A stretch of 64,000 bases of DNA from Rhodobacteraceae bacterium (ex Bugula neritina AB1). Lineage in GTDB: Bacteria; Pseudomonadota; Alphaproteobacteria; Rhodobacterales; Rhodobacteraceae. Numbering within the stretch: the first letter of the stretch is position 1; each line of letters opens with the position of its first letter. The stretch lies in contig MDLF01000085.1 in the NCBI GenBank assembly GCA_001730095.1, positions 32,500 to 96,499 on the forward strand, in the 5' to 3' direction. Positions 9,036 to 17,967 of this stretch are shown piece after piece. The position numbers and the translations under genes were made by a program. A model generated the notes under the pieces. The model was not told the DNA's origin, did no database searches, and worked only from the letters and a program-made list of their open reading frames with translations.

Positions 9036-9507
9036 CCTTTAGCTTCGCAGGCAATGTGTGTTGGCCCAAATGAATTGATCAACATCTTGGTGCTTTTCAT
9101 TGCAGGGACTGCTCTTTACTGGAGCAAATCAGGCCAAGGAATGCGCAGCAGTCAGTTTCCATGTGCACTGGCCGTCAATATCAAAAAAATCTGCAGGTCT
9201 GTTTTATTGGTGAGGCCGCAGGTTTTCTGACCTGCCCCGCAAAGTCCGCAGTTCGCAGTACGCTCTGCTCAGGGTCTGATCCTCTCTTGGCCTTTAGCGT
9301 TCACCAATGGCTTCGCGCAGTTTACCGGGATCAGCCGAAACATATTCCCCCCTTATCGCCGTCCCCAATGTCGAGAGCCGACGTAGGCCACCATTTCGGC
9401 AACCAGGGCTGCAGCTTGGAAAACAAATCCAGAAATTTTCAGCACTGCTGCTTTGGCACATCGCGAGGTCATGAGAGGCGTCCGCCTCATCGGTTTCTCC
9501 CGTGCCT
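9036..9507. other. Gene-poor region with possible decayed coding sequence
   Basis: No intact gene with a credible start is seen. On the minus strand around 9294-9480, two short stretches in different frames look protein-like: one reading AAALVAEMVAYVGS, the next TLGTAIRGEYVSADPGK and ending at 9294. This suggests a decayed gene with a frameshift, but I cannot name a family. No repeats or tRNA were found. Confidence 0.3.
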
Positions 9508-9702
9508 TCAGCCCTGCAAACTGATCGCCTTGGCTTCAACGTGACGCAGACATCTACGTGCAGTTTTCGAAAATCCGCAAATATTGCTGCGTAACTCCGG
9601 GAACACTGCAAACATCTCCTCGCGGGATGCGTCATCCAGTGCTTTCAGAGCAGTGTCTCCGGGAAAGAAGCTTTCAGTTGCCGCGCCGTTGGCAAAGATG
9701 AT
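9508..9702 (-). pseudogene. Detached C-terminus of the RTX/Hint gene after an in-frame stop
   Basis: Reading through the TAA at 9703-9705, the same frame stays open for 64 codons to a TGA at 9508-9510. It encodes IIFANGAATESFFPGD, then ALDDASREEMFAVFPEL. This is the usual ending of Hint_2 proteins, where VHLMFDxHE is followed by a similar block. One substitution (TAA from GAA, Glu) explains the break, so this is a nonsense-interrupted 3' end, not a separate gene. Confidence 0.8.
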
Positions 9703-11235
9703 TTAATGCTGATCAAACATGAGATGGACGTAAGTAATCTGACCACAGAGGTGGCGGGACAGGCCTGCATTGCCAATCAAGTGCCTTGCAGACACGAGAA
9801 CTTCAGATTGACCAAAATAGTATTCTGCCTGCCACCCCGTGACCAGCATCTTATGCTGGGGGGAAACAAGGAGCCGTTGGGTGTTTCCCAGAGCACCTTT
9901 TGAAATCGCTATCGGAGCCAGAGAACCTCTGCCGGTTACCGTCCTCTTTCCAATCCAGCGCAAAGGCTGCAGCCCGTGATCACGGGTCACAACCAGGTCA
10001 TCGATCATTAGGTCTTCCACGGGGCGGCTTCCCTGCTCCGTCAGGATTTCCGTTCCGGCGGCAAAACAGATGATGGTTTCGATTCCGCTGAAGTTCACAA
10101 GCGTACCATCCAGAAGCAACGCGTTGCCGGTTTGCCCTCCTGTTATGGGATCTGTCGACGTTATGGTGACACTGCCCAGCTGCAAATTGCCGTTAAAATC
10201 CAAGGTGTCGCCTGCGGTCTGGTTCGTTCCGCCACCAGTGATCGTGATCGTGCTACTGCCACTCTCGCTGTAGTCCTGGATCACAAAAAGATCATCACCG
10301 CCGCCCCCGGTAGCGGTATCGCCTTCTGCAACATTCAGCGTATCATCGCCTTCGCCACTGGTCAGACTGTCTGCGCCGGTGCCGCCATCAAGGAGATCGT
10401 CGCCGTCTCCGCCAATAAGCGTGTCATCGCCTGTTTCACCATACAGTTCATCCGGGCCGCCGGCGCCATCCAGGTAATCGTTTCCGCCTCCGCCATAGAA
10501 AATATTAGTCCAGCTGTCGCCTGGCGTTGTGCTGTGAGTGTCATACCCGACCACAGTGTCATCGTAGGCCGACCCATAGAAACCATCCATGCCCCACAGC
10601 GTGTCACCGGTGGCATGGCCGCCCGTCACAGTGTTTGCATCGAGATCAAGATTTACTCCGGCGTTCGAAGCCGTATAGTCCACATAATCCAGGCCGTCGC
10701 CGCCATCAAGGTAGTCCCCGCCAGCGCCACCGTGGATCGTATCATCACCAGTTTCGCCATAAACAGTATCACTTGCATTTCCACTGTTTATGTAGTCTCC
10801 GCCGGTGCCGCCGTGAATGGTATCACTGCCATAGCGGCCGAAAATCGAGTCGTTGCCTGCCCCGCCGGTGATATAGTCGTCCGTGTTTCCAACTATGTCC
10901 CCTTCCGGGTCGCCAACGTAAGTATTGTCAATGTAGTCATCACCGGTGGTGCCGGACACGACACCTGGAGAATACGCCGGAGGAGAAGTCGCCTCGGCAG
11001 ATGTCACCGTATCCGGGAAGCCAAGATCAGGCACAAAATAGACATTTCCGTCCGTTGCCTCGTAGTAATGGCCCGTTTCCACCTCATCTGTGTAGGGAGT
11101 TCCGCCATGGGTTCCCGTCCAAATCCAGCTTCCAGAACCAAGCCACTGGCTGCCGGTGAAGCTCCACTGCGAAGTTGAGAGGATATCACCTTCATCCAGC
11201 GAACCGTCCGAAAGTGTAACCCGGTAACCTAACAT
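9703..11235 (-). CDS. RTX calcium-binding protein with C-terminal Hint domain, nonsense-truncated
   Basis: A 510-residue protein with no N-terminal signal peptide. Residues about 100-350 carry many RTX-type nonapeptides (GGxGxDxxx, for example GGAGNDSIF, GGDGDDLLD), which bind calcium and mark type I secreted proteins. From about residue 390 a Hint_2 (hedgehog/intein-like) domain begins, CFAAGTEILTEQGSRPVEDL, with RLLVSPQHKMLVTG and ARHLIG. The reading frame stops at YVHLMFDQH, where relatives continue with E and about 60 more residues; the missing part is intact downstream. Secretion or Hint processing may be lost. A sequencing error is an alternative. Confidence 0.85.
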   Translation of the reverse strand: MLGYRVTLSDGSLDEGDILSTSQWSFTGSQWLGSGSWIWTGTHGGTPYTDEVETGHYYEATDGNVYFVPDLGFPDTVTSAEATSPPAYSPGVVSGTTGDDYIDNTYVGDPEGDIVGNTDDYITGGAGNDSIFGRYGSDTIHGGTGGDYINSGNASDTVYGETGDDTIHGGAGGDYLDGGDGLDYVDYTASNAGVNLDLDANTVTGGHATGDTLWGMDGFYGSAYDDTVVGYDTHSTTPGDSWTNIFYGGGGNDYLDGAGGPDELYGETGDDTLIGGDGDDLLDGGTGADSLTSGEGDDTLNVAEGDTATGGGGDDLFVIQDYSESGSSTITITGGGTNQTAGDTLDFNGNLQLGSVTITSTDPITGGQTGNALLLDGTLVNFSGIETIICFAAGTEILTEQGSRPVEDLMIDDLVVTRDHGLQPLRWIGKRTVTGRGSLAPIAISKGALGNTQRLLVSPQHKMLVTGWQAEYYFGQSEVLVSARHLIGNAGLSRHLCGQITYVHLMFDQH

Positions 11236-11829
11236 ACTCTTTCTCCAGACAAACTAGTCCAGGGGCGCCAGACGTTGGCAAATGAGACTAACGTCAAAAT
11301 GAGAAAATTCCGTGAACTGTTGCGACTGCAATTGACATGAGGTGAACAGCCCCTTCGCCAGCATTCAAAACAGAACTGAAGATCCTGTCGGCAAAGGAAA
11401 TTCTGCGAGCCAAACAGAAAGATATTCACTTCTGCAATTGGGATGCTCCGGCTGCTTCAACCAGCAGGTTAAGCTTAGCCTGTTTCACCTGACTGGCGTT
11501 GATATTGATGGTCGGCATGTGTTGCGCAAAAAAGCAAACGGATGGTGGTGACCCCGGCGTTTGAAAAGCGGACATGTTGCAGGGTCGGGACGACAGCCTG
11601 TCTGAGCGCGCATCTTGTCAGCCCCAACCTGCGCAGCCTAGGGGCGGGTGAGCCCGGATCAGCGCGCCTTGTGGCGCGGCGGATCACAGCAATCAATCAG
11701 ATCCGTGCCGATTAGATTGAACAGGCCTTCAAACCACCCCCAAGGGCTCTCTGAACTGAAGGAAACGAGGGCTCAGGTCGCAGCCGCAGCGCCTGAGCAA
11801 GGAGAGCCCAAAGTCATGAGCACGGTGTG
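11236..11829. other. Gene-poor region between the RTX/Hint and VanX-like genes
   Basis: About 590 bases without an open frame I would accept. It includes the promoter region of the RTX/Hint gene and the 3' flank of the dipeptidase gene. I see no tRNA, repeat array or clear terminator. A short plus-strand frame with Ala/Glu-rich residues near 11740-11848 lacks a ribosome site and runs into the dipeptidase 3' end. Confidence 0.4.
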
Positions 11830-12507
11830 TCAGATCGATGGCAACTGAACAGGCCCGTAGAGTGCTGATGGCAGCTTACGGTACCAGGCCCACACCCAAT
11901 TCCCGTAGTCGAAGTGCCACCACTCACTGGGCAGATTGGTGAAGCCGGCCTCAAGCATTGCATCCAAGAGGATTTTCCTGCGTTCGCCTTGGTTGTCTGG
12001 CACTGGTGTAGCGGTCCAGCTTCGTTCGCTTGCCTCGTCAAAACTGCTGCCCATGTCCAGAAACCGGCCATCGGCATCTGCCAGCGTCACATCCACGGCG
12101 CCACCGGTGATATGCGGACTGGGAGACGCGGGGTCGTCGCTGGGGCGGGCTGCATATAAAAGCACCCGGTGGTCAAGTTCGCTGGCCGGAAGGTCAGGAT
12201 GCTGCAAGGCCAGCTTGCTGCGCATGCCTTCAAACAAGCAATTTTGCACGGATTTGGGGCGCCAGCCATCCAGCAACACCAGGCGGTAATTGGGCGGCAG
12301 ATGTTTTGCGGCTTGGATCAGCCGGTCATAGACTGTTTCGCGCACCCAGATCTCGGGCAACGCGGTCTGGATTCCGTTGTGGTGATACACTGGCCAGGTA
12401 ATCCAATGCGGACAGGGAGAGGCCGGAACAAGCTGCTCGGTGCTTGTTCCGGCTGAAATGGACTGCGCGGCCTGCCAGTCGAGAGCCAGTTGAGGTCTTA
12501 AAGTCAT
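11830..12507 (-). CDS. VanX-like D-alanyl-D-alanine dipeptidase (M15D)
   Basis: A 225-residue zinc dipeptidase of the VanX/DdpX family, which hydrolyses D-Ala-D-Ala. All key VanX residues are present: Arg83 in DGWRP, zinc ligands His132 and Asp139 in SPHITGGAVD, the catalytic Glu195 and zinc ligand His198 in SEWWHF. There is no signal peptide, so it acts in the cytoplasm. It starts 1 base after the TRAP large-subunit stop and is the last gene of that operon. This points to catabolism of an imported D,D-dipeptide or related compound; vancomycin resistance is unlikely, as vanH and vanA are not adjacent. Confidence 0.85.
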   Translation of the reverse strand: MTLRPQLALDWQAAQSISAGTSTEQLVPASPCPHWITWPVYHHNGIQTALPEIWVRETVYDRLIQAAKHLPPNYRLVLLDGWRPKSVQNCLFEGMRSKLALQHPDLPASELDHRVLLYAARPSDDPASPSPHITGGAVDVTLADADGRFLDMGSSFDEASERSWTATPVPDNQGERRKILLDAMLEAGFTNLPSEWWHFDYGNWVWAWYRKLPSALYGPVQLPSI

Positions 12508-12508
12508 T

Positions 12509-13786
12509 CTACATCAGTTGCTGTGGCAGCCAGACAGTCAGTTCCGGCACCAGGATCACAATGAGCAGCACCCCAAGGGCAACTGCGATGAAGGGCCAAA
12601 TGGCAACAAAGAGACGGGCGATATCAACTTTTCCCACTGCAGCTGCAACAAAGATGCAGGCCCCCATGGGCGGGGTAATCAATGCGATGGTGATGTTCAG
12701 AGTGACCACAATCCCCAGGTGGACCGGATCCACACCTGCCGCCTGCGCAACCGGCAACACGATGGGTGTCAGCAGCATCAGTGCCGACACCTCTTCCATA
12801 AACATGCCGGTCACAAAGGTGATCCCGGAAATGGCGATCAGGGTCAGTGCAGGGCTGTTTGCGAAAGGTTCCAGCAGGCTCACAAAGGCTTGTGGCGCGT
12901 TGGCATAGGCAAGCTGCCAGGACAGGATCGATGAAATCGCAATGATGACAAAAACCGCAGAGGTCAAAGTGGCCGTTTCTCTCAGCGAGAGCCACGCGCC
13001 ATGCAGGCTCAGATTCCTGGACCACAGTCCCCAGACGAGAACGTAGGCCACGGTCAGGGCGCCGGACTCTGTTGGCGTGACAACGCCAAGGACAATGCCC
13101 GCAACAATGATAACCGGTGCAATCAGTGCTGGTAGTGCAGAATAGGCAGCACAGGCGATCTCGCGCAGTTTTGCCCGGCGATGGTTCTTCTCGACATTGT
13201 AAATGCGCGAGTAGACAACATTCATCGCCATGAAGGCGACGCCAAGCGCAAGCCCCGGCAGAATGCCGCCAAGAAACAGGCTGCCGACAGAGGTGCCTGT
13301 CTGGCTGGCAAACAGGATCATGAAGATTGAGGGCGGCACAATGGGTCCGATCAGCGAACTGGCGGCTGTCAGTCCGGCGGCATAAGTGCCGGGGAACCCT
13401 GCCTTGCGCATGCCCGGAACCAGCAGGGTGCCCAGTGCGGAGGTATCCGCCACAGCAGAGCCGTTGATCCCTGCAAAGAACACACTGGCAGTCACATTGA
13501 CATGTCCAAGTCCGCCGCGCAGGTGGCCTACCAAACGGTCAGCCAGCGCCAGCAGCCGCGGGGTCATCTGACCATTGTTCATCAGGTTGCCGGCCAGAAT
13601 GAACAGCGGAATGGCCATCAGTGAGAAAACGTCAATGCCACCAAAGGCCTGTTGCGGCATGATCCTGGCCATCTGGTCAAAGCCCACAAAGGCAAACCCA
13701 ACAACAGCCGTGGCCATCAGGCTGAGAAACAGCGGCACGCCGATCAACACGTTGATCAGCATGACAAAGAGCATTGCAGCAATCAT
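12509..13786 (-). CDS. dctM: TRAP transporter large permease subunit
   Basis: A 425-residue membrane protein with about 12 hydrophobic segments, of the DctM/SiaM family. Family features are MLFVMLINVLIGVPLF, FFAGINGSAVADTSALG near residue 100, and GSLIGPIVPPSIFMI-like loops. It carries the sodium-coupled translocation pathway of a tripartite ATP-independent periplasmic transporter. It overlaps the small subunit by 4 bases and is followed after 1 base by the VanX-like dipeptidase. Confidence 0.93.
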   Translation of the reverse strand: MIAAMLFVMLINVLIGVPLFLSLMATAVVGFAFVGFDQMARIMPQQAFGGIDVFSLMAIPLFILAGNLMNNGQMTPRLLALADRLVGHLRGGLGHVNVTASVFFAGINGSAVADTSALGTLLVPGMRKAGFPGTYAAGLTAASSLIGPIVPPSIFMILFASQTGTSVGSLFLGGILPGLALGVAFMAMNVVYSRIYNVEKNHRRAKLREIACAAYSALPALIAPVIIVAGIVLGVVTPTESGALTVAYVLVWGLWSRNLSLHGAWLSLRETATLTSAVFVIIAISSILSWQLAYANAPQAFVSLLEPFANSPALTLIAISGITFVTGMFMEEVSALMLLTPIVLPVAQAAGVDPVHLGIVVTLNITIALITPPMGACIFVAAAVGKVDIARLFVAIWPFIAVALGVLLIVILVPELTVWLPQQLM

Positions 13787-14268
13787 TCGTCACTCTCCAC
13801 TGTTGGTTGGCGCAAGGCCTTGGGCCCGTTCATCAGCACCATCAGGAACAGCAGCCCAAAACCGACCGGCAGCAGTGCAACCGGCAGCGAACGGGACACC
13901 TGCAGCCCTGGCGTTTTGAAAAAGCCGACCTTTCCGACGTATTGCCAGGAAAACCAGGCCATGGCGCCAGCCAGCGCAAGCGTCAGCAGCCATTGGTACA
14001 GGATAATGGCCGTCCGAATGCCAGGCGAAACCCGTGTCTCCAAGACCGAGACCCGCATGTGCGCGCCGTCAACCCAAACGGCACCGATACCGATCATGGC
14101 GGCGCCGATGATCACATAGCGCGCCAGTTCATCAAACCAAATCGGGGAGGACCCAAAGAAGTACCGCGCCCCTACCCCGTACAGGATGAACAACGCCACC
14201 CATGCAATGAGAAGGGCTGACACACCCAAAGTAAGGCGTGCCAGCCAGCGTTGTGCTGTTGCGATCAT
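13783..14268 (-). CDS. dctQ: TRAP transporter small permease subunit
   Basis: A 161-residue four-helix membrane protein of the DctQ family, with the typical RYFFGSSPIWFDELARYVIIG segment near residue 35 and VDGAHMRV after helix 2. It pairs with the large subunit to form the permease. It overlaps both the binding-protein gene upstream and the large-subunit gene downstream by 4 bases. Confidence 0.9.
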   Translation of the reverse strand: MIATAQRWLARLTLGVSALLIAWVALFILYGVGARYFFGSSPIWFDELARYVIIGAAMIGIGAVWVDGAHMRVSVLETRVSPGIRTAIILYQWLLTLALAGAMAWFSWQYVGKVGFFKTPGLQVSRSLPVALLPVGFGLLFLMVLMNGPKALRQPTVESDE

Positions 14269-15272
14269 TGCAGCAGGTCGGATTTACCCAGGTCACTGAA
14301 TGCAGCTTCGATGAAGCTTTGGTCAATGCTTTGCGTACCCAGCCATTCAACAAAGCTCGGCTGACCGATCTTCTGGAACTCGGCGAGCTGCTCCGCAGTC
14401 GGGTCGATGACTTCCATACCGTTTTCCGACAGCCACTTAACACGGCTTTCGACTGTCTCCTGGACTTTTTTGCGGGTCATCGCGTTTGCTTCCACCACCG
14501 CATCTTCCAGCACCTTGCGGTCAGCATCGGACAGCGAATTCAGCCAAGCTCCGTTGCCGACCAGAAACTGCATGGAATACTGCACGTTTGCCCGTGTCAT
14601 GTATTTCTGCACTTCGTTGAGCGAGCCGAGGATGATGTAAAGCGGCGGGTTCATCTGGCCTTCGACAACACCGGTTTGAAGCGCTGAGTAAACTTCGGTC
14701 CACGGGATCGGCGTGCCCGATGCGCCCATGGCTTCGTACAGGGCCACCTGCGACGGGTCCATCGCGCGGAATTTCAAGCCATCGAAATCAGCCGGCGAGT
14801 GAATGGCGCGCTCAGTGCTGGTGAATGCCAGAAAGCCGCCATCCTCAACAACCGCCAGGATCTCCGAACCGCCTGTACGGTCTTTGAATGCGGCTTCGAC
14901 CATCTTCCAGTATTCACCTTCATCAAAGAAGCTGCGCGCCTCTTCGGCGGTGCCGAACATGAAAGGAGTATTGGAGACAAAGCTTTCGGGAACGACCGGG
15001 GAAAGCCCGGCAAAGCTTGCGACGTTCAAGGACGGGCCTGCCAGAGTGTTTTCCATACGCTCTTGTTCATTGCCCAGCTGCGAGTTCGGGAACAGCTCGA
15101 TCTCGATGTCGGACTTTTCCTCGGCAATCCGCTCAAGCGCTTCGGCAAAGTAATGCACCGAGTTCTTCTTGGCGTCAGGTGCGCCATTGTACCCCAGTTT
15201 GATTGCTTCTGCCTGTGCGGTAATGGCGGTGCTCATGAGCAAAGCTGCGGCTGCCAGGATTCTCAATTTCAC
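14265..15272 (-). CDS. dctP: TRAP transporter substrate-binding protein
   Basis: A 335-residue periplasmic DctP-family receptor. The start is GTG at 15272, preceded by GGGAGGAACTG, giving a clear signal peptide (KLRILAAAALLMSTAITAQA). An upstream in-frame ATG at 15383 would bury that signal and is rejected. The DctP pattern is visible in KFRAMDPSQVALYEAMGASG with the substrate-orienting Arg, followed by WTEVYSALQTGVVEGQ. The ligand is unknown; the downstream VanX-like gene suggests a D-amino-acid dipeptide or cell-wall fragment, an inference from context only. Confidence 0.9.
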   Translation of the reverse strand: MKLRILAAAALLMSTAITAQAEAIKLGYNGAPDAKKNSVHYFAEALERIAEEKSDIEIELFPNSQLGNEQERMENTLAGPSLNVASFAGLSPVVPESFVSNTPFMFGTAEEARSFFDEGEYWKMVEAAFKDRTGGSEILAVVEDGGFLAFTSTERAIHSPADFDGLKFRAMDPSQVALYEAMGASGTPIPWTEVYSALQTGVVEGQMNPPLYIILGSLNEVQKYMTRANVQYSMQFLVGNGAWLNSLSDADRKVLEDAVVEANAMTRKKVQETVESRVKWLSENGMEVIDPTAEQLAEFQKIGQPSFVEWLGTQSIDQSFIEAAFSDLGKSDLLQ

Positions 15273-15536
15273 GTTCAGTTCCTCCCAATTGGAAATGTTT
15301 TCAAGTGTCAGCCATGCGAAGATTTCCCATGATCCAACACTCGCTGCCTTGATCGCGGAACACCCGCGAATCCTCTCCTGCATCCACGCTAGATCAATCC
15401 TTAAATGTTATCAATAGAACAGTTCACAATGCGATGTTACATTACTAACGTTGCAAAAACTGTAGCTTGAAGCAGCAGCTAGACGGTAAATACTAGGCGT
15501 AGTGGCGGGACACCGCGACCGGAATAGGGAGAGAAG
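15273..15536. promoter_or_regulatory. Divergent promoter region of the TRAP operon and rpiR-type gene
   Basis: This 264-base A+T-rich gap separates two divergent genes and must contain both promoters. A short dyad GTTACATTACTAAC (15436-15449, GTTA-N6-TAAC) is a weak candidate operator for the adjacent RpiR protein. The plus-strand gene has AGGGAGAG just before its start. Confidence 0.4.
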
Positions 15537-16397
15537 ATGCAACAGACTGATTTGCTCGCGAACGCGATCGCAAAGGCTGAGGCAAGCTTTACCCTCATGG
15601 AGAAGCGCATTGCAGCTTACTTTCTGGCACGCCCGGAAGCTGTGGTTGTGGAAAAAAACTCAGAGATTGCGCGGAAGCTGGATCTCAGCCCGATGACACT
15701 GACCCGGTTTTTCAGAAAACTCGGCTTCGAGGACTCTGCCGATGCCCGCAACCAGATTGTCCAGGACACCTATGGCCCGGACAATTACCGGGTAGACCGC
15801 CGCTTTGAAACCAGTTTCTCCCGCAGCCAGTCCGAACAATCTCAAAGGGATCTGGAACTGAGCCAGGCCTCAGTGGCCGCGGCGTTTGCCTTTCGTGAGA
15901 GCGAGATATGGCAGAACATCGTTGAGCTGGTCGCCCGGTCAAATGCCGTCTATGCGACTGGCTTTCAGACAATGTACTACCTTGCCGACGGCTTTTGCCG
16001 CCGCCTGTCGTACCTGCGGGACAGGGTGCATATCGTTGACGGGATTGATGGTGTCTACGCCGGGCTTTTGCCGGAACCCGATGAGCAGGTGACACTCATC
16101 ATGATGGATATGTTTCGCTATGGTGCGCATGGTCCGATCCTGGCCAGGCTTGCGCGCGAACGCGGAATTGAAGTGATCATTCTGGCGGATGAGTTCTGTG
16201 ACTGGGCAACCGGCATAACGCCCCACGTGTTACGATACCCGGCTGAAACACATTTTTTCCTGGCAATGCCACAGGGGATTTCAACGGGGCTAAACCTACT
16301 GCTTCAGGATGTCAGCAGCGCGTTGGGAGACACAGCACGCCAGCGCGTGCAGAAACTCTCAGAGGCGCAGGACCATTTCGGACTGTTTCTGGACTAG
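15537..16397 (+). CDS. RpiR family transcriptional regulator
   Basis: A 286-residue regulator with an N-terminal RpiR helix-turn-helix (about residues 1-80; NSEIARKLDLSPMTLTRFFRKLGF) and a C-terminal SIS domain (about 130-270) of the kind that binds phosphosugars. The ribosome site AGGGAGAG precedes ATG. It is divergent from the TRAP/VanX-like operon and probably controls it. RpiR relatives such as MurR respond to N-acetylmuramate-6-phosphate, which would fit a peptidoglycan-derived substrate, but the effector is not readable here. Confidence 0.88.
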   Translation: MQQTDLLANAIAKAEASFTLMEKRIAAYFLARPEAVVVEKNSEIARKLDLSPMTLTRFFRKLGFEDSADARNQIVQDTYGPDNYRVDRRFETSFSRSQSEQSQRDLELSQASVAAAFAFRESEIWQNIVELVARSNAVYATGFQTMYYLADGFCRRLSYLRDRVHIVDGIDGVYAGLLPEPDEQVTLIMMDMFRYGAHGPILARLARERGIEVIILADEFCDWATGITPHVLRYPAETHFFLAMPQGISTGLNLLLQDVSSALGDTARQRVQKLSEAQDHFGLFLD

Positions 16398-16665
16398 AGG
16401 CGCCCCCAGCCAGCAAATACCCTTTGCAGTCACTTGAAAGGGCACATTGACCGGCAGGGCAGCAAAGCAGAACATCAAGCAGGTTGCCGCGCGTTTTCAT
16501 TTGCCGAAGGGTTTTCGACGCAAGCCACTGCGCATTGATGGCAAGAGAAATCATCAACCCTTCCTTTCACAAACAGCTCCCTTGGATATTTGCGCGCTGC
16601 TCGGCTCTCGGCGCTTTTGCTTCAGCGTAAGATCTCCCGCTTCAATTGGAGCCACAGCCTGTCCG
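16398..16665. other. Intergenic region between convergent rpiR-type and pcaB genes
   Basis: About 270 bases between converging genes with no gene I can support and no clear terminator hairpin with a T run. Confidence 0.4.
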
Positions 16666-17964
16666 CTATGCTCGCCCCCTGTTGGCAAAGATACGCGCTG
16701 CCGTTTCGGCGGCGGCTGTGGAAAACGACGCATCAGAGCAAGCTTCTGTGAGATCAAGCTCTGGAAACCGGCCTATAACCTCAGCCGTGCCGCGACCGGT
16801 CCGAAGCGCTTCGGTCACAACGCGTGAGGCCTCTACCCTGCCCAGCGCTTGAGACAGAGCAAAGACAATGGCCTCGGCATTGACGTCGGGCAAGGCATCT
16901 ATCCTGGACTTCATTGCATCCGCATTCACGACCATCTGATCAAGCAGATTGAGCGCATGCGCCAAAGCCGCTCCTGTCGTTTCAAAAAGCATGGGCATCA
17001 TGACCCATTCCACCGGCCAATAGGCGCCGTCACGTTCCTCGGCATGGACACTGCTGGCGGTCAGGGACGCCTCGCAGGCCGTTGCCATCGGAACCAGTGA
17101 TTGCAGGGCTTCTGCCAAAACCGGGTTGGATTTATGCGGCATAGTTGAAGATGTGCCGCCTTGCGAAGGCCGGAGCTCTCCAATCTCACCACGTGAAGCG
17201 ATGGCAAAATCGCGTCCGATCTTCGCCGTGGCTGAGACAATGCGCGACAGCCAGTTGGCCAGTCTGCGCAGGCTGCTTCGATCTGTGTGCCAGGGGGCGC
17301 TGTCTTCCAATCCAAGCCGCGCTGCGAGGGATCTCGAGATATCCGCCCCCTTGCCGCCAAATGCGTTCTGGCTCCCTGAGGCGCCGCCCAATTGCACGCG
17401 CAAGGCAGCGGCACGGACGGTGTCAGCTTCCGCTTCGAGCGCAATCAAAGGCTGCGCCCATTGCCCGAACCGAAGCCCCAGGGTGATCGGGGTTGCCAAT
17501 TGGCCCCGCGTCCGGGCCAGCATCAGCGTGTCTGCGTGCCGGGACGACAGCTTCTCCAAAAGGTCGAGCAGCCGGGCCAAATCGCTTTCGATGTGGGAAA
17601 GGCTGGCCTTGAAGCACAAGCAATAGGCTGTATCCACGATATCCTGACTGGTCGCTCCGAAGTGCAGCCAGTCGGCGTCTTCGGCCTTCAGCTGCGCGCG
17701 CAATGACTTGACCAAGGCAGGCACCGGAACACCCGCGCTTGCGACGCCTGCCTGTAAATCGGCAGGATCAACCTGAACGGTCTTGAGGCTGCTTGCTATT
17801 GCCACCGCCGACGCCACTGGAACCAGCCCATGATCCGCCTGCGCTTGAACCAGCGCGACTTCAACGTCTGTCATCGCGCGGCAGATCACGGTGTCGTCAA
17901 AATGCGCACGGATATCGTCGCATCCAAAGATCGGATTTGCCATGAACCCTGAGACGCCCACCAT
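16666..17964 (-). CDS. pcaB: 3-carboxy-cis,cis-muconate cycloisomerase
   Basis: A 425-432-residue member of the fumarase/aspartase superfamily, with the signature GGTSSTMPHKSNPV carrying the flexible catalytic loop. In the protocatechuate branch it converts 3-carboxymuconate to 4-carboxymuconolactone. ATG 17964 or the in-frame ATG 17943 (MANPIFG) could be the start; the second gives the usual family N-terminus. It is the last gene of the pca operon, 3 bases after the Usp gene if the first ATG is used. Adenylosuccinate lyase is excluded by the pca context. Confidence 0.9.
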   Translation of the reverse strand: MVGVSGFMANPIFGCDDIRAHFDDTVICRAMTDVEVALVQAQADHGLVPVASAVAIASSLKTVQVDPADLQAGVASAGVPVPALVKSLRAQLKAEDADWLHFGATSQDIVDTAYCLCFKASLSHIESDLARLLDLLEKLSSRHADTLMLARTRGQLATPITLGLRFGQWAQPLIALEAEADTVRAAALRVQLGGASGSQNAFGGKGADISRSLAARLGLEDSAPWHTDRSSLRRLANWLSRIVSATAKIGRDFAIASRGEIGELRPSQGGTSSTMPHKSNPVLAEALQSLVPMATACEASLTASSVHAEERDGAYWPVEWVMMPMLFETTGAALAHALNLLDQMVVNADAMKSRIDALPDVNAEAIVFALSQALGRVEASRVVTEALRTGRGTAEVIGRFPELDLTEACSDASFSTAAAETAARIFANRGRA

Positions 17965-17967
17965 GAC

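Noticed and set aside
11830..12507. Vancomycin resistance gene
   Set aside because: Although VanX-like, it is in a TRAP operon without vanH/vanA; a catabolic role is more likely in a Gram-negative.
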